Assembly: GCF_022811685.1 (NCBI RefSeq)
Contig: NZ_CP094532.1
Coordinates: 2,708,501-2,772,500 of the forward strand
Source: Chryseobacterium suipulveris
GTDB lineage: Bacteria > Bacteroidota > Bacteroidia > Flavobacteriales > Weeksellaceae
Direction: 5' to 3'
Length of the DNA: 64,000 bases
The translations under genes were made by a program, and so were the position numbers. Of the stretch, positions 43,602 to 53,676 are shown piece after piece; the stretch's first letter is position 1, and each line of letters starts with the position of its first letter. The notes under the pieces were generated by a model. The model saw only the letters and a list, made by a program, of their open reading frames with translations, was not told the origin of the DNA and searched no databases.

Positions 43602-46148
43602 TTATAGCGATTGGTTCATCAAGAAGTGGGTCTTCCAACCTGCAGGTTGAGTTGCATTAATCGGCTTATCGAATCCGTAGGCAAAATCAAATCCGATCAA
43701 ACCAAAAGCTCCCATGTAAACTCTAACTCCGAATCCGGCAGAACGCTTCAACTGGAACGGGTTATAAGTTCCGTAAGAATTCCATGCGTTTCCTGCTTCA
43801 AGGAAGGTAAGTCCGAAAATTTTTGCCGTTTGGTTAAGCGAAATCGGATACCTCAACTCAAGAGCGTAGCGGTTATAGATTGTTGCTCCACCATAAGGTG
43901 TCACATCTTCACCTCCAGTGCTTCCACCTGCTGACGAAGCGTTTTCGTATCCGCGGAGCGGCACAAGCTCACGGCCGTCAAATCTTCCACCTAAAAGTCC
44001 AGTTCCCCCGACATAAAATCTTTCAAATGGCGGTGGTCCCAACTCTTTGTTATAACCGTTCAGGAATCCCGTTTCCGCACTTGTTCTCAGTACCAGTTTA
44101 CCTATAACGGTGTTGTAAATATCGGCTTTTAATTTCACTTTGTAAAATTCAAGCCACTTATATTTTTCTGTAGCAGTCATTGTCGAATAATCCTTATTCG
44201 AGAACAAGGAATATGGCGGTGTAAATTTAACCGACGCCTCGATATTAGATCCCTGAGTTGGGAAAATCGGGTCGAAACCTGCTGAGTTTCTGCTCAAACC
44301 AACATTAAAGCTAAAGTTTTTTGCAGATCCGTAATATTCTGTTGTATTCCCAAACTGGAATGGATAGTTTGCGAAATCATAACTCTGATACTGAATTCCG
44401 GTATAGACCGAGAAATAATCATCGGGCCATCTCAGAAGTCGGTTTAATCCAACACTTGCAGAGAAAATATTCAATTTCTGAACTTCGCCGTTCATATCGT
44501 TGTACCGCACCAATGATTGGTTAACTCCGACAGAGAGTGCGGTTGGTCTTGTTCCGAAAAGCCAAGGTTCGGTAAATGAGATTCCATAATTCTGGAAAAA
44601 CTGACCTGCTTGCGCCTGTATCGACAGTGTTTGTCCGTCTCCTTGTGGAACCGGTTTGAAGTCTTTGAATTTCAAGAAGTTTTTCAGTGAGAAATTGTTG
44701 AAGGTTAAACCCAGAGTTCCGATAAACGAACCGCCACCGTAACCTGCCTGCAACTGAACCTGTGATGAACCTTTCTCAACGAGCGTCCAATGGATATCTA
44801 CTGTGTTGTCCTGCGGATTCGGAGAAACCTGTTGTCCAATCTGCTGAGGATCGAAAAACTGCATCCCTGCCAAATCGAAATAGGTTCTCTTAATATCGCT
44901 TTTCGCAAAAAGACTTCCTGGTTTTGTTCTTAGCGAGCGCAAAATTACGTGGTCGTGAGTCGTGGTATTTCCGCTCCAGGTTACTCGGTTCCATGTCGCT
45001 TTTTCACCTTCGTTAATTCGGATTTCCAGGTTGATGGAATCACCGACTACCGATTTTTCTATCGGTGTCACGTTAGAGAACAGGTAACCGTTATTCATGT
45101 AGATTGACTTGATGTCGGAATCATCTTCTTTACCTCCATCTTCGCCCACTTTCTTGTTAAATCCAACTGCATCGTAGATATCGCCGGTTTTGTAGCCAAG
45201 TATTTTCTGTAGGTAATCTGTAGAGAATGCCGTGTTCCCAAGGAAATTGATGTCGCCGATGTAATATTTTTTACCTTCGGAGAGCTTTACATTGATTTCG
45301 TAATCATTTTTTGCATTTCTCCATACGGAATCTGAAACAATTCTCGCGTCCCGGAAACCAAGTGAACGGTAATAGTTGATTAGGTTTCTTTTATCTTCAT
45401 CATATTTTTCCTGGATGAATTTTGACGGTTTCATGATCGCTCCGATCCCGATAAGTCGTCTTTGCTTAGTATCTTTAAATCCTTTCTTCCTTAATTTGGC
45501 GTCTGAAACATTATCATTTCCTTCAAATTCGATGTGGCTGATTTTTATCCTTTTACCTTTATCTACATTGATAGTCCAGTCGACCAAATTCGGATCCTGT
45601 GCATTTACTTTGTCCTGAATGGTAATTTTGGCATCGGCAAAACCTTTTTTCACATATTCTTTGGGAATATTGGTTTTGAGTGTTGAGACGAGGTTCTGCG
45701 TGATTTTGGTTCCCGGTTTCAGCTTGTTGTCTTTGGCCATTTTCTCGCTTTTGGACTTGCCGATCCCTTTGCCGGTAAATTTCACTTCACCCAGTTCTTT
45801 CAAGTCCTGAAGATTAAACCTCAGAATAACCTGCTCACCTTCAATGCTTTGAACGTAGACCTCAACTTCAGAAAACGACTGGGTTTCCCAAAGTTTTTTG
45901 ATGGCATTGCTGATTTTCTGCCCTGGAATTTCTACACTTTCATTTTTGTTCAGTCCCGTAAATCTTAAGATTTGAGCGGGAGTATATTTTTTTACACCAT
46001 CTACAATGATATCTTTCAGGATATAGGTTCCTGCCTGATTTTCGGCGTAAACCGGATTCTGGTCCTGATGATTCTGTTCGGGTGTAACCTGCCCGTAGAA
46101 ATGAGCGGAAGCCACAAACATGATGATGGGTAAGATTTTAAACTTCAT
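43602..46148 (-). CDS. bamA: Outer-membrane assembly factor BamA
   Basis: Central pore of the machine that folds beta-barrels into the outer membrane. 848 residues: signal peptide (about 1-19), POTRA domains (about 40-450, e.g. YILKDIIVDGVKKYTPAQIL) and a 16-strand barrel with the loop-6 motif LRGYEN. The C-terminus ends in FLMNQSL rather than the usual terminal Phe/Trp, a small oddity. Followed by both skp genes and preceded by uppS. Confidence 0.96.
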   Translation of the reverse strand: MKFKILPIIMFVASAHFYGQVTPEQNHQDQNPVYAENQAGTYILKDIIVDGVKKYTPAQILRFTGLNKNESVEIPGQKISNAIKKLWETQSFSEVEVYVQSIEGEQVILRFNLQDLKELGEVKFTGKGIGKSKSEKMAKDNKLKPGTKITQNLVSTLKTNIPKEYVKKGFADAKITIQDKVNAQDPNLVDWTINVDKGKRIKISHIEFEGNDNVSDAKLRKKGFKDTKQRRLIGIGAIMKPSKFIQEKYDEDKRNLINYYRSLGFRDARIVSDSVWRNAKNDYEINVKLSEGKKYYIGDINFLGNTAFSTDYLQKILGYKTGDIYDAVGFNKKVGEDGGKEDDSDIKSIYMNNGYLFSNVTPIEKSVVGDSINLEIRINEGEKATWNRVTWSGNTTTHDHVILRSLRTKPGSLFAKSDIKRTYFDLAGMQFFDPQQIGQQVSPNPQDNTVDIHWTLVEKGSSQVQLQAGYGGGSFIGTLGLTFNNFSLKNFLKFKDFKPVPQGDGQTLSIQAQAGQFFQNYGISFTEPWLFGTRPTALSVGVNQSLVRYNDMNGEVQKLNIFSASVGLNRLLRWPDDYFSVYTGIQYQSYDFANYPFQFGNTTEYYGSAKNFSFNVGLSRNSAGFDPIFPTQGSNIEASVKFTPPYSLFSNKDYSTMTATEKYKWLEFYKVKLKADIYNTVIGKLVLRTSAETGFLNGYNKELGPPPFERFYVGGTGLLGGRFDGRELVPLRGYENASSAGGSTGGEDVTPYGGATIYNRYALELRYPISLNQTAKIFGLTFLEAGNAWNSYGTYNPFQLKRSAGFGVRVYMGAFGLIGFDFAYGFDKPINATQPAGWKTHFLMNQSL

Positions 46149-46171
46149 TTTTTATCTTGCTAACTTATCTT

Positions 46172-46921
46172 TTATTTTTGGTCAAGCTGTTCGCTTGTTT
46201 TGCCGAATCTTCTTTCCTTGTTCTGGTAGTCGTATATACATTTGAAGAAATCCTCTTTTCCGAAATCCGGCCACATAATATCCAAGAACTGCAGTTCGGC
46301 GTACGCGATTTGCCAAAGCAGGAAATTACTGATTCTTACTTCGCCGCTTGTTCTTATGAGTAGGTCAACTGCGGGAATATCTTTTGTATAGAGGTGGTTT
46401 TCGAAAATTTTTTCGTCAATCTCTTCAACTTCGAGTTTACCATTTTTAACTTCTTCACTGATCTTCTTTACCGCGTTGAGGATTTCTCTTTGCGATCCAT
46501 AACTTAACGCCAGAACCAGATTACCTCTCTTGTTATTTTTGGTAATATCCACCAAATTAAGCATCTGATCACGCACGAGTGGTGGAAGTTTTTCAATTTC
46601 TCCGATTACGTGCATCCTTAATCCCTTTGTGAAAATTTCTTCCGCTTCCAGCAAAAGCGTTTCGGAAATCAATGTCATTAAGGTATTGACTTCACTTTGC
46701 GGACGGTTCCAGTTCTCCGTGGAAAATGTGTAAAGGGTAAGGAATGGGATATGGATTTCGTTACAGGCATTCACCGCGTTGCGCACCGCCTGAATCGCGT
46801 GTTTGTGACCGTAGGTTCTTTCTTCCCCGCGAGATTTAGCCCACCTTCCGTTCCCATCCATAATGATGGCAACGTGCTTTGGGAGCATATCCGGATTTAA
46901 CTTTTCTTTAATCGACTGCAT
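46172..46921 (-). CDS. uppS: Isoprenyl transferase (undecaprenyl diphosphate synthase)
   Basis: Cis-prenyltransferase making the C55 carrier for peptidoglycan and polysaccharides. 249 residues; MDGNGRWAKSRG (21-32) with catalytic Asp22, and the conserved FSTENWNRP and DLLIRTSGEVRISNFLLWQ blocks. Lies 23 bases upstream of bamA and 5 bases after the DUF6089 gene on the same strand. Confidence 0.96.
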   Translation of the reverse strand: MQSIKEKLNPDMLPKHVAIIMDGNGRWAKSRGEERTYGHKHAIQAVRNAVNACNEIHIPFLTLYTFSTENWNRPQSEVNTLMTLISETLLLEAEEIFTKGLRMHVIGEIEKLPPLVRDQMLNLVDITKNNKRGNLVLALSYGSQREILNAVKKISEEVKNGKLEVEEIDEKIFENHLYTKDIPAVDLLIRTSGEVRISNFLLWQIAYAELQFLDIMWPDFGKEDFFKCIYDYQNKERRFGKTSEQLDQK

Positions 46922-46926
46922 TTTTA

Positions 46927-47835
46927 CTAATCACAATAACAAGGTGGTCTTCCAAAAGAATAGCTCAATCCTATGGAGATCGAGTTTAACCAGTCTTTGG
47001 AATTGATGTTGCCGATTTGTCTGTTTTTCAGAAACTCTTCGGTTCTTCGTTCGACTTCCGGTTTAAACTGCTCGTCCTGAAGAAGGGATTTGGTAGTTCC
47101 CGGCATCAGAATATCTTTATTATAGGTCACTTTCACATCCGACTGGTCAATCACACTATAATCAATGGTATCTGAAAATGTGGGTCTGAACATCACTTCG
47201 CCGAAAAGCGACCAATTATAATTGAATTTATATTTGATTCCGACTCCAAAAGGAACAGCCATAGCAATTTTTTTCGTGGATGTGTAAGTCGGAGTCATTA
47301 AGAAATCTGTATTATCAACAGGGGTTTGAGCTGCGCCACCTACTCTGCGAAAATCTGCCTCTAAGATTGCTTGTGGCGTATTTGCAAGAAGCGCTCCTAT
47401 ACCTCCAAAAACATAAGGACTCGCAATTCCTTTCTGCTCATCATTCACTGGAAAGAAATTGTATTCGAAAAGCGCATCAAGCTCTACAATCGAGTTGGTA
47501 CCCCAAAGTTTTCTGTTCTGGCGATAAAGTTCTTTCGCAACGGCATCAATAAACTGGATGTGGATGTATCCCAAATTGATCCGTACTGTTTGATAGGGAT
47601 TAAAATTCATCCGATAAAGCACGCTTCCGTAAAATGGCATCCCGTAATCGCGCATGTTACTCAAAACAGGTTTCTGCAGAATATAATTGGTTTTGCCAAT
47701 ATCTCCCACCAAATTGCTCATACCCAGCTGAACACCTATTTCATGCCGTTGACCTTTATAAAGGACAGACACAAAAACAATCGCGAGTGACAGGATTATT
47801 TTCTTTTGCACAAAATACCGAAAGTCAATTTTCAT
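46927..47835 (-). CDS. DUF6089 outer-membrane beta-barrel protein
   Basis: 302 residues with a signal peptide and the DUF6089 opening HEIGVQLGMSNLVGDIGKTN, followed by a small barrel region with alternating strands. This family usually stands just before uppS and bamA in Bacteroidetes, as here, and may assist barrel assembly; function unproven. Confidence 0.85.
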   Translation of the reverse strand: MKIDFRYFVQKKIILSLAIVFVSVLYKGQRHEIGVQLGMSNLVGDIGKTNYILQKPVLSNMRDYGMPFYGSVLYRMNFNPYQTVRINLGYIHIQFIDAVAKELYRQNRKLWGTNSIVELDALFEYNFFPVNDEQKGIASPYVFGGIGALLANTPQAILEADFRRVGGAAQTPVDNTDFLMTPTYTSTKKIAMAVPFGVGIKYKFNYNWSLFGEVMFRPTFSDTIDYSVIDQSDVKVTYNKDILMPGTTKSLLQDEQFKPEVERRTEEFLKNRQIGNINSKDWLNSISIGLSYSFGRPPCYCD

Positions 47836-47977
47836 AAATAATTTTGCAAATATAAAACTTTTTTACCTTAAAGAAATTCTTAATTTTTAGTTAAAAACCC
47901 TCAATAAACTATAATTTTCGGGGTCGAATTTGACTTAAAAACGACAAAAGAAACTTTTTATGATTTAAACTAAAAAA

Positions 47978-47997
47978 GTCCCTCTTAATTGAGAGAC
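47978..47997 (-). terminator. Terminator of the exopolysaccharide operon
   Basis: On the minus strand GTCTCTC-AATTAA-GAGGGAC with one wobble pair, then TTTTTT, 12 bases after the wzc stop. Confidence 0.75.
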
Positions 47998-48008
47998 CCA
48001 TTTAGAGA

Positions 48009-50510
48009 TTAATCTCTTCCGAAAATTTTCCGGATGATATTTCTAATCTTAATCAGCAGCGGTTCTTTGTAATTTTTATCTTCATCAAAATAACCGTATC
48101 CATAACCGTAACCGTATCCATAGCCGTAACCGTATCCATAGCCATATCCCTGCTTGAATTCGAAGTCGTTATAGAGCAATCCCAGGTTTTTCACTTCCTG
48201 TTTATGGTATTTCTCGATAATCATTTTCAGCATATACTTTTCCGTATATTCGTGTCGAACCACATAAATACTTGCGTCTGCGTACTTCATCAATTCGAAC
48301 GGGTCTGCAACTAAACCAACCGGTGGTGAATCCAAAATAATAAAATCATAGTGGTTTCTAAGCTCCTGGATGAACTCAATATTTCTGTCGCTCATCAGTA
48401 ACTCCGAAGGGTTTGGCGGAATTGGTCCTGAAGTGGCTACATGCAGATTAGGAATTTGGGTCTGGTTGATAATTTGGCTCATCTCCACTTCGCCGGTAAG
48501 GAAATTGGAAATCCCGTATTTGTTGTTGATCTGGAAATCGCCGAAAATTTTTGGCTTTCTCAAGTCCATTCCCAATAGAATGGTTTTCTTGCCACTCAGC
48601 CCTAAAACTGAAGCTATATTAATAGAGGCATAGGTTTTCCCTTCTCCCCCAATTGAAGAAGTTAGGAGGATCACTTTAGATTTGCCGTCTTCTTTATGCA
48701 GGAACCTCAAATTTGCCCGGACTCCACGGAATGCTTCCGATATGGAGGAACGCGGCTGTTCGAGCACTGTAAGGTTGTTGTCGTGGTTGTTCTTCCCGAT
48801 GACGCCGAGTAACGGTATCTTGGTTACACTGACCAACTCCTTGATGTTTCGGATTCTGTTGTCCATTGCCTCCGAAATACCGATAAAGAAAAGCGGCAGG
48901 AAAAGCAGACCTCCAATGATCATGTACTTCGTTTTCTCAACATCGGGAGCAATTGGACCCTGCCCAAGATTTTTAGCTGGGTCTATTACCGTAATGTCCG
49001 ATTTATTGGTCGCTACACGAATCTGCGTTTCATTTTGCTTGGTAAGCAAGGAATTATAGGTCGCCTCGATCATATTGTAACCTCTCTCCGCGTCCAGATA
49101 GCGCCTTTCCTTTTCTGGATAAGTCATCAAATCCACATTGGTTGCTGCAATTTCCCGATCTATTTTGTAGATTTCGTTGCGGTATATATTGTAATAATTG
49201 TTTAGCGAGCCATTAGAGCTTCCTCTTGCCTCACTAATCAGGCGGTTGATTTCCCGCATTGGCTCAGAATTCGGGGTGTAGATGAGTGCGAGTTCTCGCC
49301 TCTTTGCGTAGAGCGCTTTCAGTTCGCTCACTGTCGCCGAAAACGCGCCATCTTCGATCCCGGCAGAATTGGTGCTGATCATTCTGTCGAGATTTTGGGA
49401 CATCAACGTATTACGGATGTTATTGAGCGAGCTTAACTTTGTTAGGATCTCTGCTTTTTTGGATTCAAGCTCTTTGATTCTGGTGAGCGATTTTTCGTCT
49501 CTGTCTTTGATATTATAAAGTCCTTCCTGTGTTTTCAGCCGGTTGAGAACAGCCGCGCTGGAATCCAGTTTACTCCGGATTTTTGTCAGGTTATCGTTAA
49601 GGTATTGTTCTGTATTCTTATCTACCGTGTTTCGGTCAATCAATCTTTTTTTCTGTAATTCATCTACAGAAATATTGAGAAAGTTAACCGTCTCATTCAG
49701 ATTAAAACCTCTTTTGGTGATCATCATAATCGAGCCGATTTCTTTGTCGAAATCAACCGAAATGGTATTGACCAAACTATTAACCTTATTATTTACGGTT
49801 GAAAGTGTGACGATAATATTATCAAACTCTATGGAACTTGGTTGCGGGTTTTCCAATAGGCGGAACTTAAGATTAGGCGCGACATACCATTCATTCAAAC
49901 CAATTATTTTGTCTTTTGGTCTTTTAAATTTAGGAATGTTGAGAAATCCTTCTGATTCGTAGGAGTACACCCTGTTCAGTTCTCCTTCTAAGGGCAGAAC
50001 AACTTCGTATCTGCCTTTACCTTTAGGCATTAAGGTAATCGGATAATCAACCTGTTGAGGGTAGTCTTTATCGATTTCCAAAAAAACAGGTGAATCAAAC
50101 TTATCAATATAAGTTTCCTTGATGAGCCCTTTCGTTGAATAGTTGGCATATAAATCCAGCCGCTTTACAAGATATTCGTTGTGCGACCGAGAGAGGAGCA
50201 TTTTTTTCAGATAAATTCCATCCTGATTGTTGGATTGCCCCCAAATAAAATTAATGGACTGATTAGGTGTGAAATAACTTGCCGTGTTATTAGAAATACT
50301 TAACGAAAGGTTCGAAGCGTAAATCCTCTGTGCATAATACTTGCTGTAAAACCACGAAATCGCATAGCCCATGATGGCCATCAGTACGAACCAATACCAA
50401 TTTTTCAGAATCCGAGAAATAAAGTGCTCAACATCGAAAAATGTGAATGAGCCCACCTTTTCAGTTGAAGCAGTTGCGCTCTTGCTCATATTATCTTTTC
50501 CCGGAATCAT
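48009..50510 (-). CDS. wzc: Polysaccharide co-polymerase tyrosine autokinase (Wzc-like)
   Basis: Inner-membrane protein controlling chain length and export of exopolysaccharide. 833 residues: N-terminal membrane helix (about 37-54), Wzz domain with a long periplasmic coiled coil (about 280-500), second helix (about 528-547), and a cytosolic BY-kinase with Walker A SSIGGEGKT (618-626), A' LGMDLRKPK (646-654) and B FIILDSPP (723-730). The C-terminal tyrosine cluster is a perfect alternating Gly-Tyr run with ten Tyr (789-807). The ATG overlaps the wza stop (ATGA); an ATG at 50489 is an alternative. Confidence 0.94.
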   Translation of the reverse strand: MIPGKDNMSKSATASTEKVGSFTFFDVEHFISRILKNWYWFVLMAIMGYAISWFYSKYYAQRIYASNLSLSISNNTASYFTPNQSINFIWGQSNNQDGIYLKKMLLSRSHNEYLVKRLDLYANYSTKGLIKETYIDKFDSPVFLEIDKDYPQQVDYPITLMPKGKGRYEVVLPLEGELNRVYSYESEGFLNIPKFKRPKDKIIGLNEWYVAPNLKFRLLENPQPSSIEFDNIIVTLSTVNNKVNSLVNTISVDFDKEIGSIMMITKRGFNLNETVNFLNISVDELQKKRLIDRNTVDKNTEQYLNDNLTKIRSKLDSSAAVLNRLKTQEGLYNIKDRDEKSLTRIKELESKKAEILTKLSSLNNIRNTLMSQNLDRMISTNSAGIEDGAFSATVSELKALYAKRRELALIYTPNSEPMREINRLISEARGSSNGSLNNYYNIYRNEIYKIDREIAATNVDLMTYPEKERRYLDAERGYNMIEATYNSLLTKQNETQIRVATNKSDITVIDPAKNLGQGPIAPDVEKTKYMIIGGLLFLPLFFIGISEAMDNRIRNIKELVSVTKIPLLGVIGKNNHDNNLTVLEQPRSSISEAFRGVRANLRFLHKEDGKSKVILLTSSIGGEGKTYASINIASVLGLSGKKTILLGMDLRKPKIFGDFQINNKYGISNFLTGEVEMSQIINQTQIPNLHVATSGPIPPNPSELLMSDRNIEFIQELRNHYDFIILDSPPVGLVADPFELMKYADASIYVVRHEYTEKYMLKMIIEKYHKQEVKNLGLLYNDFEFKQGYGYGYGYGYGYGYGYGYGYFDEDKNYKEPLLIKIRNIIRKIFGRD
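48090..48149 (-). repeat. Tandem repeat coding the Gly-Tyr tail of Wzc
   Basis: Sixty bases built of GGNTAY hexamers that code ten consecutive Gly-Tyr pairs; local 18-24-base blocks repeat almost exactly, so slippage could change the number of autophosphorylatable tyrosines. Confidence 0.8.
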
Positions 50511-51370
50511 AATCTTGTAAGAATCAAGTAAATAGAAAGTGCGGTAGTTAATACTGAAACGCCGGTTGTAAGAGTTTGAACGGGATCTTTTCCGAATCCG
50601 TTAAGGTTTTTGGAGCGTGTGTTGAGATAAATTTCGTCTCCATTCTGCACCCAGTAATAAGGTGAATTCATCAGGTCTTCGCGGGTGAGGTCAATTTTGG
50701 CGATCTTAATTCCTTCTGGGAGCTTTCTGTGAATCACGACGTTGGTTCTGTCCACCGTTCTGTTTAACCCACCGTTGATCGCAAGTGCTTCTGTAATTGT
50801 GAGTGTGTTCTTGTGGGTGATTTTTTCTCCGGTAATTCCTACGGTTTCCACATCACCTAAAATATAGTAGGTAATTCCGTCGGTATTGAGCCGAACTTCA
50901 GATTTTCCCTCAAGGAAATTTTCGTTGACTCTATTTTGGATTTCCTGGGCAATGTCTTCAATGGTTCTTCCCTCAGCTTTTACAAATCCGATCCCAAAAA
51001 TATTAATATCACCTTTGGAATCCACCCTTAAACCATTAAAATAAATATTGGTATTTCCTCCAGAATTGTTGCCGGTTGAAGTAACATTTGCCGGTCTTGC
51101 TCCCTGTACTCCGCCGGTTGCCGGATTGTTGATAGGAGCATTTAATGTGGAGTAAAACTGTGCCGCATCACCTTTTGGAGTAGTCACGATATTCAGGGTG
51201 AGCATATCGTTTTTCGTCACCCGGTAAATGGGTATATTGTAGGGGACCAGTCCTTCTTCATTGATTACCAGACTTTCATTCGGTTGCAAATATCTAACGT
51301 CTTTCGTTGAAATACAAGAAGTAACCATCAGAGAAAGAGCTATAAGAAATAAAACAACTTTGTTTTTCAT
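50507..51370 (-). CDS. wza: Polysaccharide export lipoprotein (Wza-like)
   Basis: Outer-membrane export channel protein; 287 residues from the ATG at 51370, which places the lipoprotein signal MKNKVVLFLIALSLMVTSC at the N-terminus (an ATG at 51391 only adds MQAMHKL). A Poly_export domain (DMLTLNIVTTPKG) and an SLBB domain follow, with a hydrophobic C-terminal segment (VLTTALSIYLIL). Overlaps wzc by 4 bases. Confidence 0.9.
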   Translation of the reverse strand: MKNKVVLFLIALSLMVTSCISTKDVRYLQPNESLVINEEGLVPYNIPIYRVTKNDMLTLNIVTTPKGDAAQFYSTLNAPINNPATGGVQGARPANVTSTGNNSGGNTNIYFNGLRVDSKGDINIFGIGFVKAEGRTIEDIAQEIQNRVNENFLEGKSEVRLNTDGITYYILGDVETVGITGEKITHKNTLTITEALAINGGLNRTVDRTNVVIHRKLPEGIKIAKIDLTREDLMNSPYYWVQNGDEIYLNTRSKNLNGFGKDPVQTLTTGVSVLTTALSIYLILTRL

Positions 51371-51404
51371 CAGCTTGTGCATAGCTTGCAAAAATAATAA
51401 ATAA

Positions 51405-52523
51405 TTAATTACCCTTTTCCCGTAAATACAGAATGAGCTTCGGGATATAAGCTCCGATTAAACCAATTCCCATTACCAAAAAAAGCAGGAGATTCACCTC
51501 TAAGTGTCGAAAATAATAAACGACTGAAACCACAAAAAGATAATACAGAATGATATAGAATGTTGCTCTCCGGTGCGTCATACCCAACCTCAGCATCGAA
51601 TGGTGAATGTGGTTCTTATCGGCAATAAATGGCGACTTGCGATTTACCAGACGGATTATAATAACGTTAAAAGTATCGATAATTGGCAAAATAAGTATTG
51701 CCATCGCGATTGCGGGTACAGACTTCAAATAATATCTTGGAACTCCCGGAAATTTCTCATCGATAAAGATATCAATAAAACAGATTGCAGTAAATCCCAG
51801 CAGAAAACCGAGAATCATCGATCCGGTATCCCCCATAAATATTTTGCGCTGTCTCTGGTTCGAAAGGTTATAATACAGGAAGCCGGAAACTGCTCCAATA
51901 ATAACCCCGGATAATACTACCAAAGGATAGTTTAATGGCCCCAACCGAAAATAGCTAATACCGAACATTGCGCTGCAAATTATGGAATAACCTCCTGCCA
52001 AACCATCAATCCCGTCAATTAAGTTAAATGCATTAATCAAGATGATAAAAGTAAAAATACTGAAAAGCACGCTCGCTACATAACCAATTTCGTGAATCCC
52101 GAAAACTCCAAAGAAACTCTTGATCCGTACATCAGAACCAACAACTAAAAGTGTCACTACCACAATCTGGGCAAGAAGTTTCTTGTACGCGCGCATCACA
52201 ACAATATCATCCATCACACCAACATAAAGCAAGATCACAAGTGATGCAAATAGAAATTTATAAAGTTCGAAAAGTTCGAATGCGAAAATAGATGCAGAAA
52301 TCGCCAAAGATGCAAACAACGCGATGCCCCCCAGATTCGGAATTTTTCTTTGGTGCGAACTCCTTAAACCAGGTTCGTCCATCAGGTTTTTTCTTCTCGA
52401 AATCTTTACAATGATCGGAATCATGTAAAAAGTAATGAGGAAAGCCAACAGCGTACCCGCCACAAACTTTACATAAAAGATGGGTATTGAAAAATTTTCA
52501 AAAAAACTCTTTAGCAGGTCCAT
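51405..52523 (-). CDS. Undecaprenyl-phosphate GlcNAc-1-phosphate transferase (WecA/TagO type)
   Basis: Starts polysaccharide synthesis by putting a HexNAc-1-phosphate on undecaprenyl phosphate. 372 residues from the ATG at 52523, with about 10-11 helices. Conserved polar loops: DEPGLRSSHQRKIPNLGG, AFNLIDGIDGLAGG, FMGDTGSMILG and DKNHIHHSMLRLG with the HIHH motif. The start lies 4 bases after the epsG stop. Confidence 0.9.
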   Translation of the reverse strand: MDLLKSFFENFSIPIFYVKFVAGTLLAFLITFYMIPIIVKISRRKNLMDEPGLRSSHQRKIPNLGGIALFASLAISASIFAFELFELYKFLFASLVILLYVGVMDDIVVMRAYKKLLAQIVVVTLLVVGSDVRIKSFFGVFGIHEIGYVASVLFSIFTFIILINAFNLIDGIDGLAGGYSIICSAMFGISYFRLGPLNYPLVVLSGVIIGAVSGFLYYNLSNQRQRKIFMGDTGSMILGFLLGFTAICFIDIFIDEKFPGVPRYYLKSVPAIAMAILILPIIDTFNVIIIRLVNRKSPFIADKNHIHHSMLRLGMTHRRATFYIILYYLFVVSVVYYFRHLEVNLLLFLVMGIGLIGAYIPKLILYLREKGN

Positions 52524-52527
52524 TGCA

Positions 52528-53658
52528 TTACCATAACTTGTTCGTATAACGCCCCAAGGTGAATTTTCCACGGTCACCATTTCCCTGTCCGAAATAAAAG
52601 AACATGGCGACAAAGTAGCTTACAAAGCCAATATACAGAAAACGCCTTGCCTGATCACGAACAGCATAAACCAAATTCGGCAGACAAAACATTGTCACAA
52701 AAAACATATAGACTCCCGGAAGACGCACCGCAAAAATACCGTTTGACCGGAAAAAATAAAAGAGGAACATCCCGAAAACGGCAAGATTTCTCATATACTC
52801 ATACCACCAAACTTCTTCACACCCTTTCTTGTCATACCGAATCAACACGATAATAAAAAGAATCTTCACAATATCGTTAAGCCCGGTTTCAACTTCATTA
52901 CCGTAGTATCTGTCATCCAGATACCCTGTATATGCTCCGGAAATATCTTTCGGAGTAAGTGAGCTAAAAAGATTCCCACCAAATCGATAAAGTTCGAAAG
53001 GTGAAGATAAAACAGCGAAAACCAAAACCCAGAAAATCCTTGTACTGTTCATTGGAATTTTCACCAGCCAGTAAGCCGGCAAAAAAACGATGGATGTCTT
53101 ATGGAATCCGATTGCAATATAAAGGCACAGTAGAAACATCCACAGGTTTCTTTCCTTAATAAATTTAAAGGATGCAGCGCACACCGCGATTCCCAAACCC
53201 TGTCTCATCTGCCCCGAATCCTCAAAAAACATAATGGGCATAAAGTAAAAAAGCAATGCCAATGCGGGGAACTCGACATTTTCATAGATCGTCGTAAATT
53301 TCAGCGTCACCGTAATGATCGCCATAATCAGCGTTACCACATAAAACGGAAACCCAATATCGAAAACAATCTTATTGATCAGTACAAAAATCCACTCTAT
53401 TTCTTCTGCATTGGGTCTGAAAAGCGCTTTGTCCCAAACATCTCCATAAGTGGTGTAAAGAGAAAATCCCGAGAAAAGCATTTTATACACAGGATAATCT
53501 GCACCTACATTTTCACGCAAGCCAACTGCGATGATAATCAAAAAAGCAACGATCCACACAGCAGCTTTCTGTTTTTTTCCCGAGCCAAAAACCTCCTGAT
53601 AACTTGCAAACAGGAGGATAATAAAAATCAGGATGAAAATCGGGTGTAAAATCGGCAT
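52528..53658 (-). CDS. EpsG-family polysaccharide polymerase (Wzy-like)
   Basis: 376 residues with about ten membrane helices and the EpsG signature GLRENVGADYPVYKMLF (about 46-62). EpsG proteins are thought to polymerise the lipid-linked repeat unit in the periplasm. Sits between the GT2 gene and the WecA-type gene in the operon. Confidence 0.85.
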   Translation of the reverse strand: MPILHPIFILIFIILLFASYQEVFGSGKKQKAAVWIVAFLIIIAVGLRENVGADYPVYKMLFSGFSLYTTYGDVWDKALFRPNAEEIEWIFVLINKIVFDIGFPFYVVTLIMAIITVTLKFTTIYENVEFPALALLFYFMPIMFFEDSGQMRQGLGIAVCAASFKFIKERNLWMFLLCLYIAIGFHKTSIVFLPAYWLVKIPMNSTRIFWVLVFAVLSSPFELYRFGGNLFSSLTPKDISGAYTGYLDDRYYGNEVETGLNDIVKILFIIVLIRYDKKGCEEVWWYEYMRNLAVFGMFLFYFFRSNGIFAVRLPGVYMFFVTMFCLPNLVYAVRDQARRFLYIGFVSYFVAMFFYFGQGNGDRGKFTLGRYTNKLW

Positions 53659-53676
53659 CGATAAATCCGTGTGTTT

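Noticed and set aside
48090..48149. Short regular repeats that could suggest a CRISPR array
   Set aside because: They are in frame inside wzc, have no spacers and code for alternating Gly and Tyr.
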